Positions 1-8,569 of a stretch of 64,000 nucleotides of DNA are shown here, piece by piece. The notes beneath the pieces were generated by a model, which did no database searches, had not been told where the DNA came from, and saw nothing but the letters and a program-made list of their open reading frames with translations. The first letter of the stretch is position 1. Each line of letters opens with the position of its first letter. Source of the stretch: Niveispirillum fermenti (lineage in GTDB: Bacteria; Pseudomonadota; Alphaproteobacteria; Azospirillales; Azospirillaceae); assembly GCF_048066175.1 (NCBI RefSeq), contig NZ_JBLTXA010000005.1, positions 270,060 to 334,059 on the forward strand, given 5' to 3'. A program made the position numbers and the translations under genes.

Positions 1-2
1 TG

Positions 3-1838
3 GAAAAGGCGCTGACCGCGTATCATCCCGATGACCGGGGGCGGGTGCGCGAACTGGTGGCAAGCGCCATGCAGACGGGCAGTTCCTATGAGATAGCGCT
101 GCGGGTGGTGCGGCCGGACGGGGAGATCCGCCATGTCGTCACGCGCGGCGTGGTGGAATTCGGGTCCGGTGACCGGCCCATGGCCCTGTTCGGCGCGCTG
201 ATCGATGTCACCGACCGCACCCATCAAGAAGAGGCGCTGCTGGCCGCGCGGCGCGAGGCGGAGGCTGCTGCCCGCGCCAAGACCGACTTTCTGGCTACCG
301 TCAGCCATGAATTGCGCACCCCGCTGAACGCCGTGATCGGCTTTGCCGACCTGTTGCTGACGGCCGACCTGCCGGAGGCCGAACGCCGCCGTTACATCCG
401 CCTGCAGGCCGAGGCGGGGCGCACGCTGCTGACCGTCATCAATGATGTGCTGGACTTCTCCAAGATCGATGCCGGGCATCTGGCGCTGGAGGAGGTGGCC
501 ACCGATACGGTGGGCGTGCTGCTGACCTGTGCCGAGCTGGTCCGCCCCATGGCGCAGGAAAAGGGCCTGAACCTGCAGGTGGACCTGGCACCGGACCTGC
601 CGCCCTGGCTGCTGCTGGACCCCACGCGGGTGCGCCAGGTGCTGCTGAACCTGCTGAACAATGCCACGAAATTCACGCAGGCCGGCTCGGTCTCGCTGAC
701 GGCCGGCGTGCTGCATGATCCGATCGGCGGCGACCGGTTGCGCTTCACCGTGGCCGACACCGGCATCGGCATCCCCCAGGACCGCCAGGCCCACCTGTTC
801 GAGCCGTTCCATCAGGCCGATGCCTCCACGGCGCGCCGTTATGGCGGCACGGGCCTGGGGCTGGCCATCTGCCGCCGTCTGATCGGGCTGATGGGCGGGC
901 AGATCGGCTTTTCCAGCGAAGTGGGGCGCGGCAGCCTGTTCTGGGTGGAGATCCCCCTGCGGCCAACGGAGCCGCCGGCCCATGCCCCAATGCTGCCGAC
1001 ACCAGGGGCAGGGGAGGCGACGGCGCCCGGCCGGCCCCTGCATGTGCTGGTGGCCGAGGATCTGCCCGTCAACCAGATCCTGGTCCGGGCCATCCTGGAA
1101 CGGGCCGGCCACCGCGTGGATATTGCGGTCGACGGGCAGGCGGCCCTGGACGCCGTGCAGCGCCAGTCCTTCGACCTGATCCTGATGGATGTGCAGATGC
1201 CGGGCATGGACGGGCTGGAGGCCACGCGCGCCATCCGCGCCCTGCCATCGGCTGTCGGGCGCATCCCCATCGTGGCGCTGACCGCCAATGCCCTGGCGTC
1301 GGAGGTGGAGCGCTGCCGCAAGGCCGGCATGAACGACCATATCGCCAAGCCGATCGAAGCCGAGCACCTGCTGGTCACGCTGTCGCGCTGGTCGCAGCGC
1401 ATCCATTCCGTGACAGGCGAGCCAGGGGACGGCGGCGACGGTGCGGATGTGAAACCGGGCGGCCCGCCCCGCCTCGCCGTGCTGTCCGCCGATCTTCAGG
1501 CCCAGTTGGAAACCCTGATGGGCCGGGGCGCGCTGCTGCCCATGATGCAGGAACTGATTTCCACCCTGCGCACCCGGTTGACGGTGGCGCTTGACCCGGC
1601 CACTCCGCTGGATGTGGTGCGCACCCACAGCCATGCCACGGTGTCCCTGGCCGGCAATTTCGGCCTGATGGAGCTGTCGGCCACGGCGCGCACGCTGGAA
1701 CAGGCCATCGATAACGGGGAGGACCGTGCCGCCGTCACGCTTCTGCTGGACGGGCTGGCGCCGGTGGCCGAACGGGCCCTGTCCGCGCTGACCGCACGGA
1801 TCGAGGAATTGTCGGCCCCGCTGCCGGCCGGGAGCTGA
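3..1838 (+). CDS. Hybrid sensor histidine kinase (PAS-HisKA-HATPase-REC-HPt), 5' end outside window
   Basis: The reading frame is open from the first bases, so the gene begins upstream; 611 residues are visible. The order is the end of a PAS fold (about residues 1-75), a coiled linker, a HisKA H-box with VSHELRTPLN (His near visible residue 102), a HATPase with GTGLGLAI, a receiver domain with LILMDVQMPGMDG (Asp near 400) and a C-terminal HPt-like helical domain with HSHATVSLAGNFG (near 541). This is a phosphorelay kinase that should pass phosphate His-Asp-His to a separate response regulator. The sensor input is missing, so the signal is unknown. The next gene on the same strand, an Rrf2 regulator, is separated by 228 bases of repeats and hairpins, so a shared transcript is unlikely. 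Confidence 0.93.
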   Translation, partial: EKALTAYHPDDRGRVRELVASAMQTGSSYEIALRVVRPDGEIRHVVTRGVVEFGSGDRPMALFGALIDVTDRTHQEEALLAARREAEAAARAKTDFLATVSHELRTPLNAVIGFADLLLTADLPEAERRRYIRLQAEAGRTLLTVINDVLDFSKIDAGHLALEEVATDTVGVLLTCAELVRPMAQEKGLNLQVDLAPDLPPWLLLDPTRVRQVLLNLLNNATKFTQAGSVSLTAGVLHDPIGGDRLRFTVADTGIGIPQDRQAHLFEPFHQADASTARRYGGTGLGLAICRRLIGLMGGQIGFSSEVGRGSLFWVEIPLRPTEPPAHAPMLPTPGAGEATAPGRPLHVLVAEDLPVNQILVRAILERAGHRVDIAVDGQAALDAVQRQSFDLILMDVQMPGMDGLEATRAIRALPSAVGRIPIVALTANALASEVERCRKAGMNDHIAKPIEAEHLLVTLSRWSQRIHSVTGEPGDGGDGADVKPGGPPRLAVLSADLQAQLETLMGRGALLPMMQELISTLRTRLTVALDPATPLDVVRTHSHATVSLAGNFGLMELSATARTLEQAIDNGEDRAAVTLLLDGLAPVAERALSALTARIEELSAPLPAGS

Positions 1839-1847
1839 TACCCTGTG

Positions 1848-1878
1848 CCTTTGATCTCGACGTAATCGAGATCAAAGG
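1848..1878. repeat. Perfect inverted repeat, 13-base arms, 5-base loop
   Basis: The arm CCTTTGATCTCGA (1848-1860), loop CGTAA and arm TCGAGATCAAAGG (1866-1878) match perfectly. It lies 9 bases after the kinase stop codon. No T-run follows, so it is not a canonical intrinsic terminator; it may be an mRNA 3'-end hairpin or a regulator site. Confidence 0.8.
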
Positions 1879-1924
1879 CTTTGGCGGAACAAGCCGCCGC
1901 GGCTTTGGCGGCACAAGCCGCCGC
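1877..1924. repeat. Tandem 24-base repeat, two copies
   Basis: Two adjacent 24-base units (1877-1900 and 1901-1924) start GGCTTTGGCGG and end ACAAGCCGCCGC. They differ at one position (A versus C). Each unit is itself partly self-complementary (GGCTTTGGCGG against CCGCC). Function unknown. Confidence 0.8.
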
Positions 1925-1948
1925 CGCGTCCGTCGGCGCGGATATCAA

Positions 1949-1976
1949 GGGGCATTCTCCATGCCCCCTGGTATGA
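1949..1976. repeat. Intergenic hairpin with TGGTATG tail (copy 1)
   Basis: GGGGCAT (1949-1955), loop TCTCC, ATGCCCC (1961-1967), then CTGGTATG and a GGCCGG-rich stretch. The same arrangement (GGGGCAT, 5-base loop, ATGCCCC, TGGTATG, GGCCGG) recurs at about 32099-32130, so this may be a dispersed intergenic repeat. Confidence 0.6.
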
Positions 1977-2066
1977 AACCGGCCGGGCCGTCCAATCAAG
2001 GACTTGCCATCCGGCGCCGGAGCGCCCATGAAAGGGTGATCGTTCCGGGCCGGGAAGCAAATTGCG

Positions 2067-2519
2067 ATGCTGACACAACGGGCCAAATACGCCCTACGCG
2101 CCTGTATCCATCTGGCAGACCATTTCGAAGACGGTACGACTGTCCAGATTGCGGAGATTGCGGCGGCGGAGAATATTCCCGCCAAGTTCCTGGAGGCGAT
2201 CCTGCTGGACATGCGCAAGGCCGGGCTGCTGCAGAGCCAGCGCGGCCGCCATGGCGGCTACCGTCTGGCCCGCGCGCCGGAAAAGCTTTCCGTAGGCGAC
2301 ATCATCCGTGTGATCGACGGTACGCTGGCCCCCATCCGCTGCGCCAGCCGGCTGCGGTTCGAGCCGTGCGAGGATTGCGAGGATGCGGCGACCTGCGTCA
2401 TTCGCTGGGCCATGCTGAAGGCCCGCGATGCCATGGCCACCGTGCTGGACCGCTGCACCCTGGCGGAAGCCTCCCGCCGCCGCCGGTCGATGAGCCATCC
2501 GCTGGATTTCGTGATCTGA
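2067..2519 (+). CDS. Rrf2-family transcriptional regulator
   Basis: 150 residues, the usual length of the family. The N-terminal winged helix opens MLTQRAKYALRACIHLA and continues through GGYRLAR, the typical Rrf2 wing. After it come four cysteines spaced C-x8-C-x2-C-x5-C (about residues 93-111), where IscR, NsrR and RirA hold an iron-sulfur cluster, so a redox- or iron-sensing role is plausible but not shown. The ATG follows a GGGAAG ribosome site. No cysteine desulfurase or other Fe-S gene is adjacent, so the target is not evident. Its neighbour downstream is convergent (stop codons 14 bases apart). Confidence 0.9.
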   Translation: MLTQRAKYALRACIHLADHFEDGTTVQIAEIAAAENIPAKFLEAILLDMRKAGLLQSQRGRHGGYRLARAPEKLSVGDIIRVIDGTLAPIRCASRLRFEPCEDCEDAATCVIRWAMLKARDAMATVLDRCTLAEASRRRRSMSHPLDFVI

Positions 2520-2533
2520 TCCCGGCGGCGGGG

Positions 2534-2929
2534 TCACGCCCCGCCATGGTGACGGTTCCACAGGCTGCGCACCTGATTGGCCAGGTTCATCGGCTCGAAC
2601 GGCTTGGCGATGACATCGATGACGCCCAGCGCCCGGAAGGCCTCGATCTCCCGCGGCTGGACCTTGGCGGTGATGAAGATGACGGGGATTTCCGTGGTTT
2701 CCGGATCGGCCTGCAGCGCGCGCAGGGTGGACGGACCATCCATCCCCGGCATCATCACATCCAGCATGATCAGGTCGGGGCGGAAGCGCTTGGCGGTGTC
2801 AACGGCCTTGGTGCCGCTGTCGCAAAGCTCCACCGTGAAGTTGCCGATGCGGGTCAGGGCCAGATTGGTGACGACGCGCAACATTTCCTCATCCTCAACA
2901 TAGAGGATACGGTCCAGCGCTGGGATCAT
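2534..2929 (-). CDS. Single-domain response regulator (receiver only)
   Basis: 131 residues forming one REC domain: acidic pocket VEDEE near the start, phospho-acceptor in LIMLDVMMPGMDG, Thr in FITAKV and Lys in IAKPFEP. There is no output domain, so it is a CheY-type relay or stand-alone regulator. Its ATG overlaps the stop codon of the large hybrid kinase by 4 bases (ATGA), so the two are translationally coupled and almost certainly partners. It ends 14 bases from the convergent Rrf2 gene. Confidence 0.93.
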   Translation of the reverse strand: MIPALDRILYVEDEEMLRVVTNLALTRIGNFTVELCDSGTKAVDTAKRFRPDLIMLDVMMPGMDGPSTLRALQADPETTEIPVIFITAKVQPREIEAFRALGVIDVIAKPFEPMNLANQVRSLWNRHHGGA

Positions 2930-5900
2930 GGTCCAATCTCCACTGAGGCCGAAGGTATGACGACACCTTCCGCAGGCGTCATCCTATGTATCAGGCTGCG
3001 GATGGTTTGAACCAGTTCTTCGTTGCGGGCGCGCGATTTCACCAAGGTGGCCGCCACCTGGCGGAGACGGACGGGTCCGGCATCGGCCGCCGTGAAGACG
3101 ACGATGGGGACCGGCCCCCCCTCCGCATCGCGCAGATGGGGGATCACGTCCAGGCCGCAGCCATCGGGCATGTCGATATCGACGATACCCACATCGAACG
3201 GGCCGGCGGCGGCCAGGCGCAGCGCCTCGCCCAGGGTGGGCGCGGCCACCATTTCCGTCTGCCCGGACAGGAGATGGCGGACCACGGCGCGCACATCCTC
3301 GTCATCCTCCACATGCAGCAGGCGGGGGCGCTGTCCCGGCCGGGAAATGGCGGCTGCGCGGCGCAGGGCAGAGAGAAGGCGCGGCTCCTCGATCGGCTTG
3401 GTCAGCCAGTCGATGATCCCCACCGCATCCCCTTCCACCGCGGCGCGGCCGGCATCACCGCTGGCCGTCACCACGATGATGGGCAGTTCGCGCGTTTCCG
3501 CCCGGTCCCGGACGGCCCGGAACAGGGTCAGCCCCGGCAGGTCGGGCAGCATCAGGTCCAGGGTCATGGCATCGAACCGGTGCCGTTCCAGCATGTCCAG
3601 CGCTTCCGCCGCCGTGGAGGCCACGCTGGTGGCATAGCCCGCCCGGCCCAGCATCAGGGCCAGCAGCCGCCCGATATCGGGGTCATCCTCGCAGATCAGG
3701 ACACAAGGGGCATGATCCGCCGCTGACGGTGGCAGGGCCGGCAGATGCAGCACGGGCGGCAGGGCCGCCGACGGGGCCGGTGGCAGGTCGATATGGAAAC
3801 GGCTGCCGGCTCCGGGCTCGCTGTCGAAGCCGATGCGCCCGCCATGCCGCTCCACAATCTCGCGCGTGATGGCCAGCCCCAGCCCGGTGCCGCCCCGGTC
3901 GCGGCTGTCGGACCCGTCGGCCTGGGCGAAACGCTGGAATATCCGCTGGCGGAACGAGGGATCGATGCCGATACCCTGATCGGCAATCGTTACGCGAACG
4001 AAATGATCCCGAAGCGTTTCGGCCGACAGGGTTACGGTGCTGCCGGCGGGCGAGAATTTCACGGCATTGCCGATCAGGTTGGCGAAGGCCTGGGCCATAC
4101 GGTCGGCATCGGCCCGTACACGGGTGCGGAGGCGCGTGCCCGGTTCCAGCCCCGGACCGGGCAGCAGCCGGATGCCGGCCTTCTCCGCCAGGGCATTGTT
4201 GTCCCGTACGGCCCTGTCCAGCAGATCGTCCAGCGCCTGCGGCGCCCAGTCGAAGCGCATCTTGCCCGAGGCGATCTTCTCGATATCCAGCAGATCGTTG
4301 ATCAGGCGGATCAGGCGCTCGGTGCTGTCCTGCGCGATATCGGTCAATTGCCGTGCCTCCCCCGGCAGGGGGCCGAACAGGTCGGAATTCACCATCCCCA
4401 GGGCCGCGCGGATAGCCGTCAGCGGCGTGCGCAATTCATGGCTGACGGTGGAGATGAATTCCGATTTCAGCCGGTCCATCTCCTTCAGATGGGCGATGTC
4501 GTTGGCCACGCCGAGGAAACCCTGGATCTCGCCCCGCCCGTCGCGGATGGCCGTAACGGACAGCAGGACGGGCACCCGTTGCCCGTCGCGCGCGATATAG
4601 GTCCATTCACGCTGGTCCGGCTTGCCCTGCCTGGCGCGGTGGACCAGTGCCTCGAACGGATCGGCCACGGGCCGGCCCAGGCTGGCCACCAGCTTGGCGA
4701 GGGCCTCCGCGATTTCATTCTGGTCATGGAACAGTTTCGGCGTTTCCTTGCCGACAAGGTCCTGCGCCCGATAGCCCAGCATGCGCTCGGCCCCGCGATT
4801 GAAGGCCCGGATGATGCCGACGGGATCGGTCGCGATGATGGCATTGTCGGCGCTGTCGACGATGGCCTGAAGCTCCGCGGTCAGGCGCCTTGTCTCGGCC
4901 TCAGCCCGCTTGCGGGCCGTGACCTCCTCGGTGAACATCACGATGCCGCCGATGCCGCCATCCAGGTCGTGCCAGGGATGCACCTCCCAGCGCAGCCAGA
5001 CGGTGCTGCCATCGGGTTGGGGAAACGGGTCCTCGGCCGCCGCCGCCTCCCCGGCCAGGCAGCGTTCCAGCACGGGCCGCCAGTGGGCGGCCGCGGCGGG
5101 AAACATGTCGTAATGGCAAAGACCTGTCAGGTCCCGGTCCTCCAGCCGGTAATCCTTCTGCCAGCGCCGGCTGACGGCCACAAAGCGCATCTGGGTATCC
5201 AGCATCGCGATGGCCGTGGGCGCATGACGGATGAACAGGTCCAGCAGCCGCTCGCGCCGGCGCAGCGCCTCGGCCAGGGCCTCTCCTGCCAGATGGACAG
5301 CACGGAAGGCGGTGGCCGCCCGCGTCAGGTCGCCGATTTCATCAGCCCGCGTGATGTGGGGCAGGGAGACATTGGTCTCGCCCCGGGTAATCTGCTCGAA
5401 CAGGCGGGTGACCCCTGTGAGTGGTCGCAGCACACGGCCATGGACCAGCAGAAGCGCCGCCACGCCGCCCGCCAGGGCCAGCAGGCAGATGACGGCGCTG
5501 CGCACCAGCAAGGACGCGGCATCGTCGGACAGGGTGCGGGCCCGGTCGGTCACGACGCGCAGCGTGGCCGATTCCACCTGCCGCAGCGCATCCACGGCGA
5601 GGGAGGCGGCTGTATTCCATTCGTCCACCACGGTGGGATCATGTGCCCCGGACGCCAGCAGGGCGATGGCGCGCCGCCGCTGCGGTTCCAGATGGGTACC
5701 GATGAGCCTGTCGGCCCTTTCCACGGTCTGACGGACCAGGTTCAGCCCGTCCGCATCCTGCCCGCCATCGTTTCGTGCCACGCGCTGGCGCAGGCTGTCC
5801 CAGGCCAGGGTGAAGCGGGTGCCGCTTTCTGTCAGGGTCTGCAGGGTCGGCACGGCCCCCCGCGCGGTCAGCGCCCCCGTCAGCAGGGGGCCGGCCCGCT

Positions 5901-6486
5901 CCACCTGCTCCGCCGCGTCCGATGCGGCATAGCGCAACGCGATCTGTGCAGCCAGCACATCATCCATCACCACCGTGTGGTCATCCAGCATCTGGTGCAG
6001 CAGCAGGGCATGGCCGACCATGCCGTTCATGGCACCGAACCAGCGGTCGGCCCAGGCCTGGGGCCGGTCTTCCCATGGCAGGGTCAGGGTGTCGTCCATC
6101 TCCTCCCGCTGGGCGGCCAGACCGCGGCGCAGGCTCGCCAGCCCGGCCCGCAGGTCGCCGATCCCGGCTTCCGACAGTTCCGATGCGGGCAGACCGGCCG
6201 TCAGACGGTCCAGGGCGCCATCGGTACGCCGGCGCACCTCTTCCAAAGCAGGGAGATCAGGGATGTCCTCCGGCGACCGGTGGGCCAGACGGTCGTAGCC
6301 GTCGCGCCGTTCCGCGGCCATGGCCGAAACCGTTTCCACCAGCAGCGCATGCAACGGGTCGGCAGCCAGCGCGCGGTCGGCCGCATGTTTCAGCGCCCAT
6401 TCCCGCGATAGCCCCAGCACGGCCAGCGCCGTCATGGCGCCAGCAAGCAGCAGGATCAGCAGCGGGATCAGCACACGAAGACGCAT
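2926..6486 (-). CDS. Membrane hybrid histidine kinase, HAMP-PAS-PAS-HisKA-HATPase-REC-REC
   Basis: 1186 residues. Transmembrane helix 1 is at about 5-25 (LIPLLILLLAGAMTALAVLG), followed by a helical periplasmic sensor of about 300 residues, transmembrane helix 2 at about 327-348, HAMP to about 395, a PAS at about 405-520, a second PAS at about 535-665, HisKA with VSHELRTPLTAIR, HATPase with GTGLGLAITREIV, then two receiver domains (TLDLMLPD and IVDIDMPDGCG). It probably autophosphorylates and feeds its own receivers and the overlapping downstream receiver protein. The tail has no HPt domain, so a separate phosphotransfer protein may be needed. No ligand can be predicted from the sensor. The ATG at 6486 gives a good signal-anchor start. 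Confidence 0.92.
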   Translation of the reverse strand: MRLRVLIPLLILLLAGAMTALAVLGLSREWALKHAADRALAADPLHALLVETVSAMAAERRDGYDRLAHRSPEDIPDLPALEEVRRRTDGALDRLTAGLPASELSEAGIGDLRAGLASLRRGLAAQREEMDDTLTLPWEDRPQAWADRWFGAMNGMVGHALLLHQMLDDHTVVMDDVLAAQIALRYAASDAAEQVERAGPLLTGALTARGAVPTLQTLTESGTRFTLAWDSLRQRVARNDGGQDADGLNLVRQTVERADRLIGTHLEPQRRRAIALLASGAHDPTVVDEWNTAASLAVDALRQVESATLRVVTDRARTLSDDAASLLVRSAVICLLALAGGVAALLLVHGRVLRPLTGVTRLFEQITRGETNVSLPHITRADEIGDLTRAATAFRAVHLAGEALAEALRRRERLLDLFIRHAPTAIAMLDTQMRFVAVSRRWQKDYRLEDRDLTGLCHYDMFPAAAAHWRPVLERCLAGEAAAAEDPFPQPDGSTVWLRWEVHPWHDLDGGIGGIVMFTEEVTARKRAEAETRRLTAELQAIVDSADNAIIATDPVGIIRAFNRGAERMLGYRAQDLVGKETPKLFHDQNEIAEALAKLVASLGRPVADPFEALVHRARQGKPDQREWTYIARDGQRVPVLLSVTAIRDGRGEIQGFLGVANDIAHLKEMDRLKSEFISTVSHELRTPLTAIRAALGMVNSDLFGPLPGEARQLTDIAQDSTERLIRLINDLLDIEKIASGKMRFDWAPQALDDLLDRAVRDNNALAEKAGIRLLPGPGLEPGTRLRTRVRADADRMAQAFANLIGNAVKFSPAGSTVTLSAETLRDHFVRVTIADQGIGIDPSFRQRIFQRFAQADGSDSRDRGGTGLGLAITREIVERHGGRIGFDSEPGAGSRFHIDLPPAPSAALPPVLHLPALPPSAADHAPCVLICEDDPDIGRLLALMLGRAGYATSVASTAAEALDMLERHRFDAMTLDLMLPDLPGLTLFRAVRDRAETRELPIIVVTASGDAGRAAVEGDAVGIIDWLTKPIEEPRLLSALRRAAAISRPGQRPRLLHVEDDEDVRAVVRHLLSGQTEMVAAPTLGEALRLAAAGPFDVGIVDIDMPDGCGLDVIPHLRDAEGGPVPIVVFTAADAGPVRLRQVAATLVKSRARNEELVQTIRSLIHRMTPAEGVVIPSASVEIGP

Positions 6487-6668
6487 GAACGCCCGTTCCG
6501 GTCGGTGGGAGCTGCGGAATGCCGGCCTGGGGATGCCGGCTCCCGGTCCGACCCGTCCCAGGGACCATAAACCTTACCGACCGGCATACGCCAGACGAGA
6601 GGATGAACCCTATCCGGAAGCTTATGTCGTGCATAGGCGCCCAGGGCGCCCATGCGAGAAAAGGCCAG

Positions 6669-6698
6669 AATCCCTGAACCCGCAATCCCTGAACCCGC
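6669..6698. repeat. Tandem 15-base repeat, two perfect copies
   Basis: AATCCCTGAACCCGC occurs at 6669-6683 and again at 6684-6698, in the spacer between the hybrid kinase start and the 63-residue ORF. A simple tandem duplication; no function seen. Confidence 0.75.
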
Positions 6699-6724
6699 CG
6701 GGGGTGCGACCGCCGCCTGCGGCG

Positions 6725-6916
6725 TTATTCCAGGTAGCCATCCACCTCGGCCGCGGCCCGTTCCAGGGGCCAGTTCAGGCGCTCGATGATCTCGTCGATG
6801 GCGTCTTCCGCCGTCAAGGACCCCCGGCCCAGCCGTTCCAGGATGGCATCCAGGGTTGCCTCCTCCTTGGGGCTCGGACGTCCATAGGGCTTCAGAATCT
6901 CCAGAATACTGCTCAT
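6725..6916 (-). CDS. Small hypothetical protein, 63 residues
   Basis: A short, charged, helical protein rich in Glu, Leu and Ile, with no signal peptide, cysteines or membrane segment. ATG at 6916 is preceded by a GGCGGAG ribosome site. The composition (LxxILxxL heptads, acidic C-terminus) suggests a helical bundle or adaptor. I do not recognise the family. It reads in the same direction as the next upstream unknown gene, with a 111-base gap. Confidence 0.55.
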   Translation of the reverse strand: MSSILEILKPYGRPSPKEEATLDAILERLGRGSLTAEDAIDEIIERLNWPLERAAAEVDGYLE

Positions 6917-7027
6917 CGACTCCGCCTGTCCTTCAGATGGCCGGTTCCGGTTTCGCCGGAAGAGGGGGGAGATTACACAGGACCATCGCCGCTTGGCCAG
7001 AGAAGTTCGGACTGTTCCACCTGTGAA

Positions 7028-7528
7028 TCAGCCCGGGGAAAGGTCCATCAGGTCCGGCGCCTCGCTGGCCAGCCGCTGCGACAGCTGCTCCACCCGCTCC
7101 AGCAGGCCGGCATCCAGGCGGCGCGCCACCGCCTCCTCCTCCTGCCGCAGGGCCACCAGCCGCTTCACCCAGCGTTCCGCCACGAAGCGCGTGCCGATGG
7201 GCATATGGGCGATGCCGGCAACCATGCGCTGCAGCCGCGGTTCCACCGCCGCCAGGTGCAGGTTCCACAGCGCCACGGTCAGTTGCGCCAGTTCCGCCTC
7301 CACCTGCCGGCGGCGCTCCTCCTCCATGGACCGGACATTGACCTGAAGGACCGAGGTGAAGGCGGCCACAGCCTCGAACGCAGGGGCCAGCGCCTTGAAC
7401 TGCCGCAGTGCGGTGGTGACGTCCGGCGGTATGGGCAAGCCGGCGCACCGCCCCTGCAGACGGACCAGATCCTCCTGTAGCAGTGCCAATTGCAGCCGGA
7501 TAGTCCGGTCGCTGGACTTCTTCTGCAT
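7028..7528 (-). CDS. Hypothetical coiled-coil protein, 166 residues
   Basis: The chosen start, ATG at 7528 (MQKKSSDRTIRLQ), has a strong AAGGAGAT ribosome site 5-6 bases upstream; the frame is open further upstream but without a credible start. The protein is almost all helix: EEDL-type heptads, a central EEERRRQVEAEL segment and a C-terminal VEQLSQRLASE stretch. There is no signal peptide and no catalytic motif. It is divergent from the YjbE-like gene across a 422-base regulatory region. I do not recognise the family; a regulatory or structural cytoplasmic protein is the most that can be said. Confidence 0.65.
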   Translation of the reverse strand: MQKKSSDRTIRLQLALLQEDLVRLQGRCAGLPIPPDVTTALRQFKALAPAFEAVAAFTSVLQVNVRSMEEERRRQVEAELAQLTVALWNLHLAAVEPRLQRMVAGIAHMPIGTRFVAERWVKRLVALRQEEEAVARRLDAGLLERVEQLSQRLASEAPDLMDLSPG

Positions 7529-7950
7529 CGGTCTATCTCCTTTGATATAGGTATAAACCGAATCGCCAGGATGTTCAGCGTAGAAATGGCGCGTGATGGC
7601 GACAGGCACGGCCAAGTAATGGCGACGGATGTTCAGCCGCCCGGCCGGCGCCGAGTGCCGTTGCGGCGCGGCAATGATGACGATTATGTGGTAGACCCCT
7701 GGGGGCAGCATTGCGCAGCCCGCTTCCGCACCAGCCACGCCATGCCGGGGGTTGAACATATATTTTCATTTATTTTCAATATGTTATATCATGTTTCCCG
7801 AGGAAACGAAAAACCCTTGCGCGCCCGTTGATTGTGGCTTTCCGGGCAGCCTTGTGGAAATTTCAACATCGCTTCTCTCAAGAACCCTCTCGCAACGCGA
7901 AAAAGAAATGGTATAAGGCTCAGCAGTCCAACCTCTGGGGAATTTTGCCA
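7529..7950. promoter_or_regulatory. Divergent regulatory region upstream of the exopolysaccharide genes
   Basis: 422 bases with no credible gene. The right half is markedly AT-rich for this genome (around 7757-7795). It holds an imperfect dyad AACATAT ... ATATGTT and a perfect palindrome GTTTCC-CGA-GGAAAC (7793-7807). This is the natural place for promoters of the unknown minus-strand gene and of the YjbE-like gene, the latter with a leader of 100 bases or more. Exact -35/-10 boxes cannot be fixed by eye. Confidence 0.5.
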
Positions 7951-8268
7951 ATGAAAAAGGAACTCCTGGCCCTGACGTTCGCCATCGCCCTGGGTGCCGC
8001 TCCGGGTGTCGCCAACGCACAGACCACGACTGAGGCCGCTCCGGCCGCCGCGTCCACCGCTTCCGGCTCCGCCGCCGGCGCTGGCGCTTCCGGTGTCGCC
8101 CTGGGTTCCCTGGGCACTGTTGCCGTTGTTGGCGCCGTTGCCGTTGCCGGCATCGTGGCCGCCGCTTCCGGTGGCGGTGATGAAGAGGCCCCGGGCCCCG
8201 GCCCCGGCCCCGGTCCGGGCACCCAGACCACCCCGCCGGCCACGGCGACGACGACAGCGTCGAACTGA
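7951..8268 (+). CDS. YjbE/GfcA-like small secreted protein of the exopolysaccharide locus
   Basis: 105 residues from ATG at 7951: a Sec signal peptide (MKKELLALTFAIALGAAPG, cut after VANA), an Ala/Ser/Thr-rich stretch, a Gly/Ala/Val hydrophobic segment (about 48-72), GGGDEE, a Pro-Gly tandem run (GPGPGPGPG) and a Thr-rich tail. E. coli YjbE has the same plan (signal peptide, Ala/Ser/Thr segment, hydrophobic patch, GGGD, Thr tail) and is the first gene of yjbEFGH. Here YjbF-like and YjbH genes follow, which supports the call. Biochemical role is unknown in the family; it acts in the envelope with polysaccharide export. The DNA of the Pro-Gly run is a CCCCGG-type microrepeat. Confidence 0.65.
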   Translation: MKKELLALTFAIALGAAPGVANAQTTTEAAPAAASTASGSAAGAGASGVALGSLGTVAVVGAVAVAGIVAAASGGGDEEAPGPGPGPGPGTQTTPPATATTTASN

Positions 8269-8327
8269 TCGTCGGTCGTTCCGCACAGGGTTCGCACCAA
8301 GGGGCTGTGGACTTGGACATGGAATTG

Positions 8328-8365
8328 GGACCTCCGGCGTCATGCCGGGGGTCCTTCCTCTTTTC
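8328..8365 (+). terminator. Probable intrinsic terminator after the YjbE-like gene
   Basis: An 11-base stem, GGACCTCCGGC (8328-8338) against GCCGGGGGTCC (8344-8354) with one G-T wobble, loop GTCAT, then TTCCTCTTTTC. The T-rich tail is imperfect. It lies 60 bases past the stop, between convergent genes. Confidence 0.6.
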
Positions 8366-8569
8366 AGGCCTGCCTCTCTTCCGCCGGTATCCTGCCGATC
8401 TTTCATGAGGGTCCTGGGTGAAGGTCCTGACCGACATGCCAGCGGATCGACACCGCAGGTCGATGCCGGAAACAGCATCTGGCGCATTCCTGTCGGGAAT
8501 GCCGGTGGAACGGGGTCTTTCCTGCGACCCTGCAGGCCCGGCCCCGCTGCGGAAAGGCCCTGTCACCGG

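Noticed and set aside
1961..3010. A 349-codon plus-strand frame over the Rrf2 gene and the response regulator
   Set aside because: It crosses two real genes in other frames and has no domain.
3745..6411. An 888-codon plus-strand frame opposite the hybrid kinase
   Set aside because: Shadow frame; the minus strand has complete kinase motifs in order.
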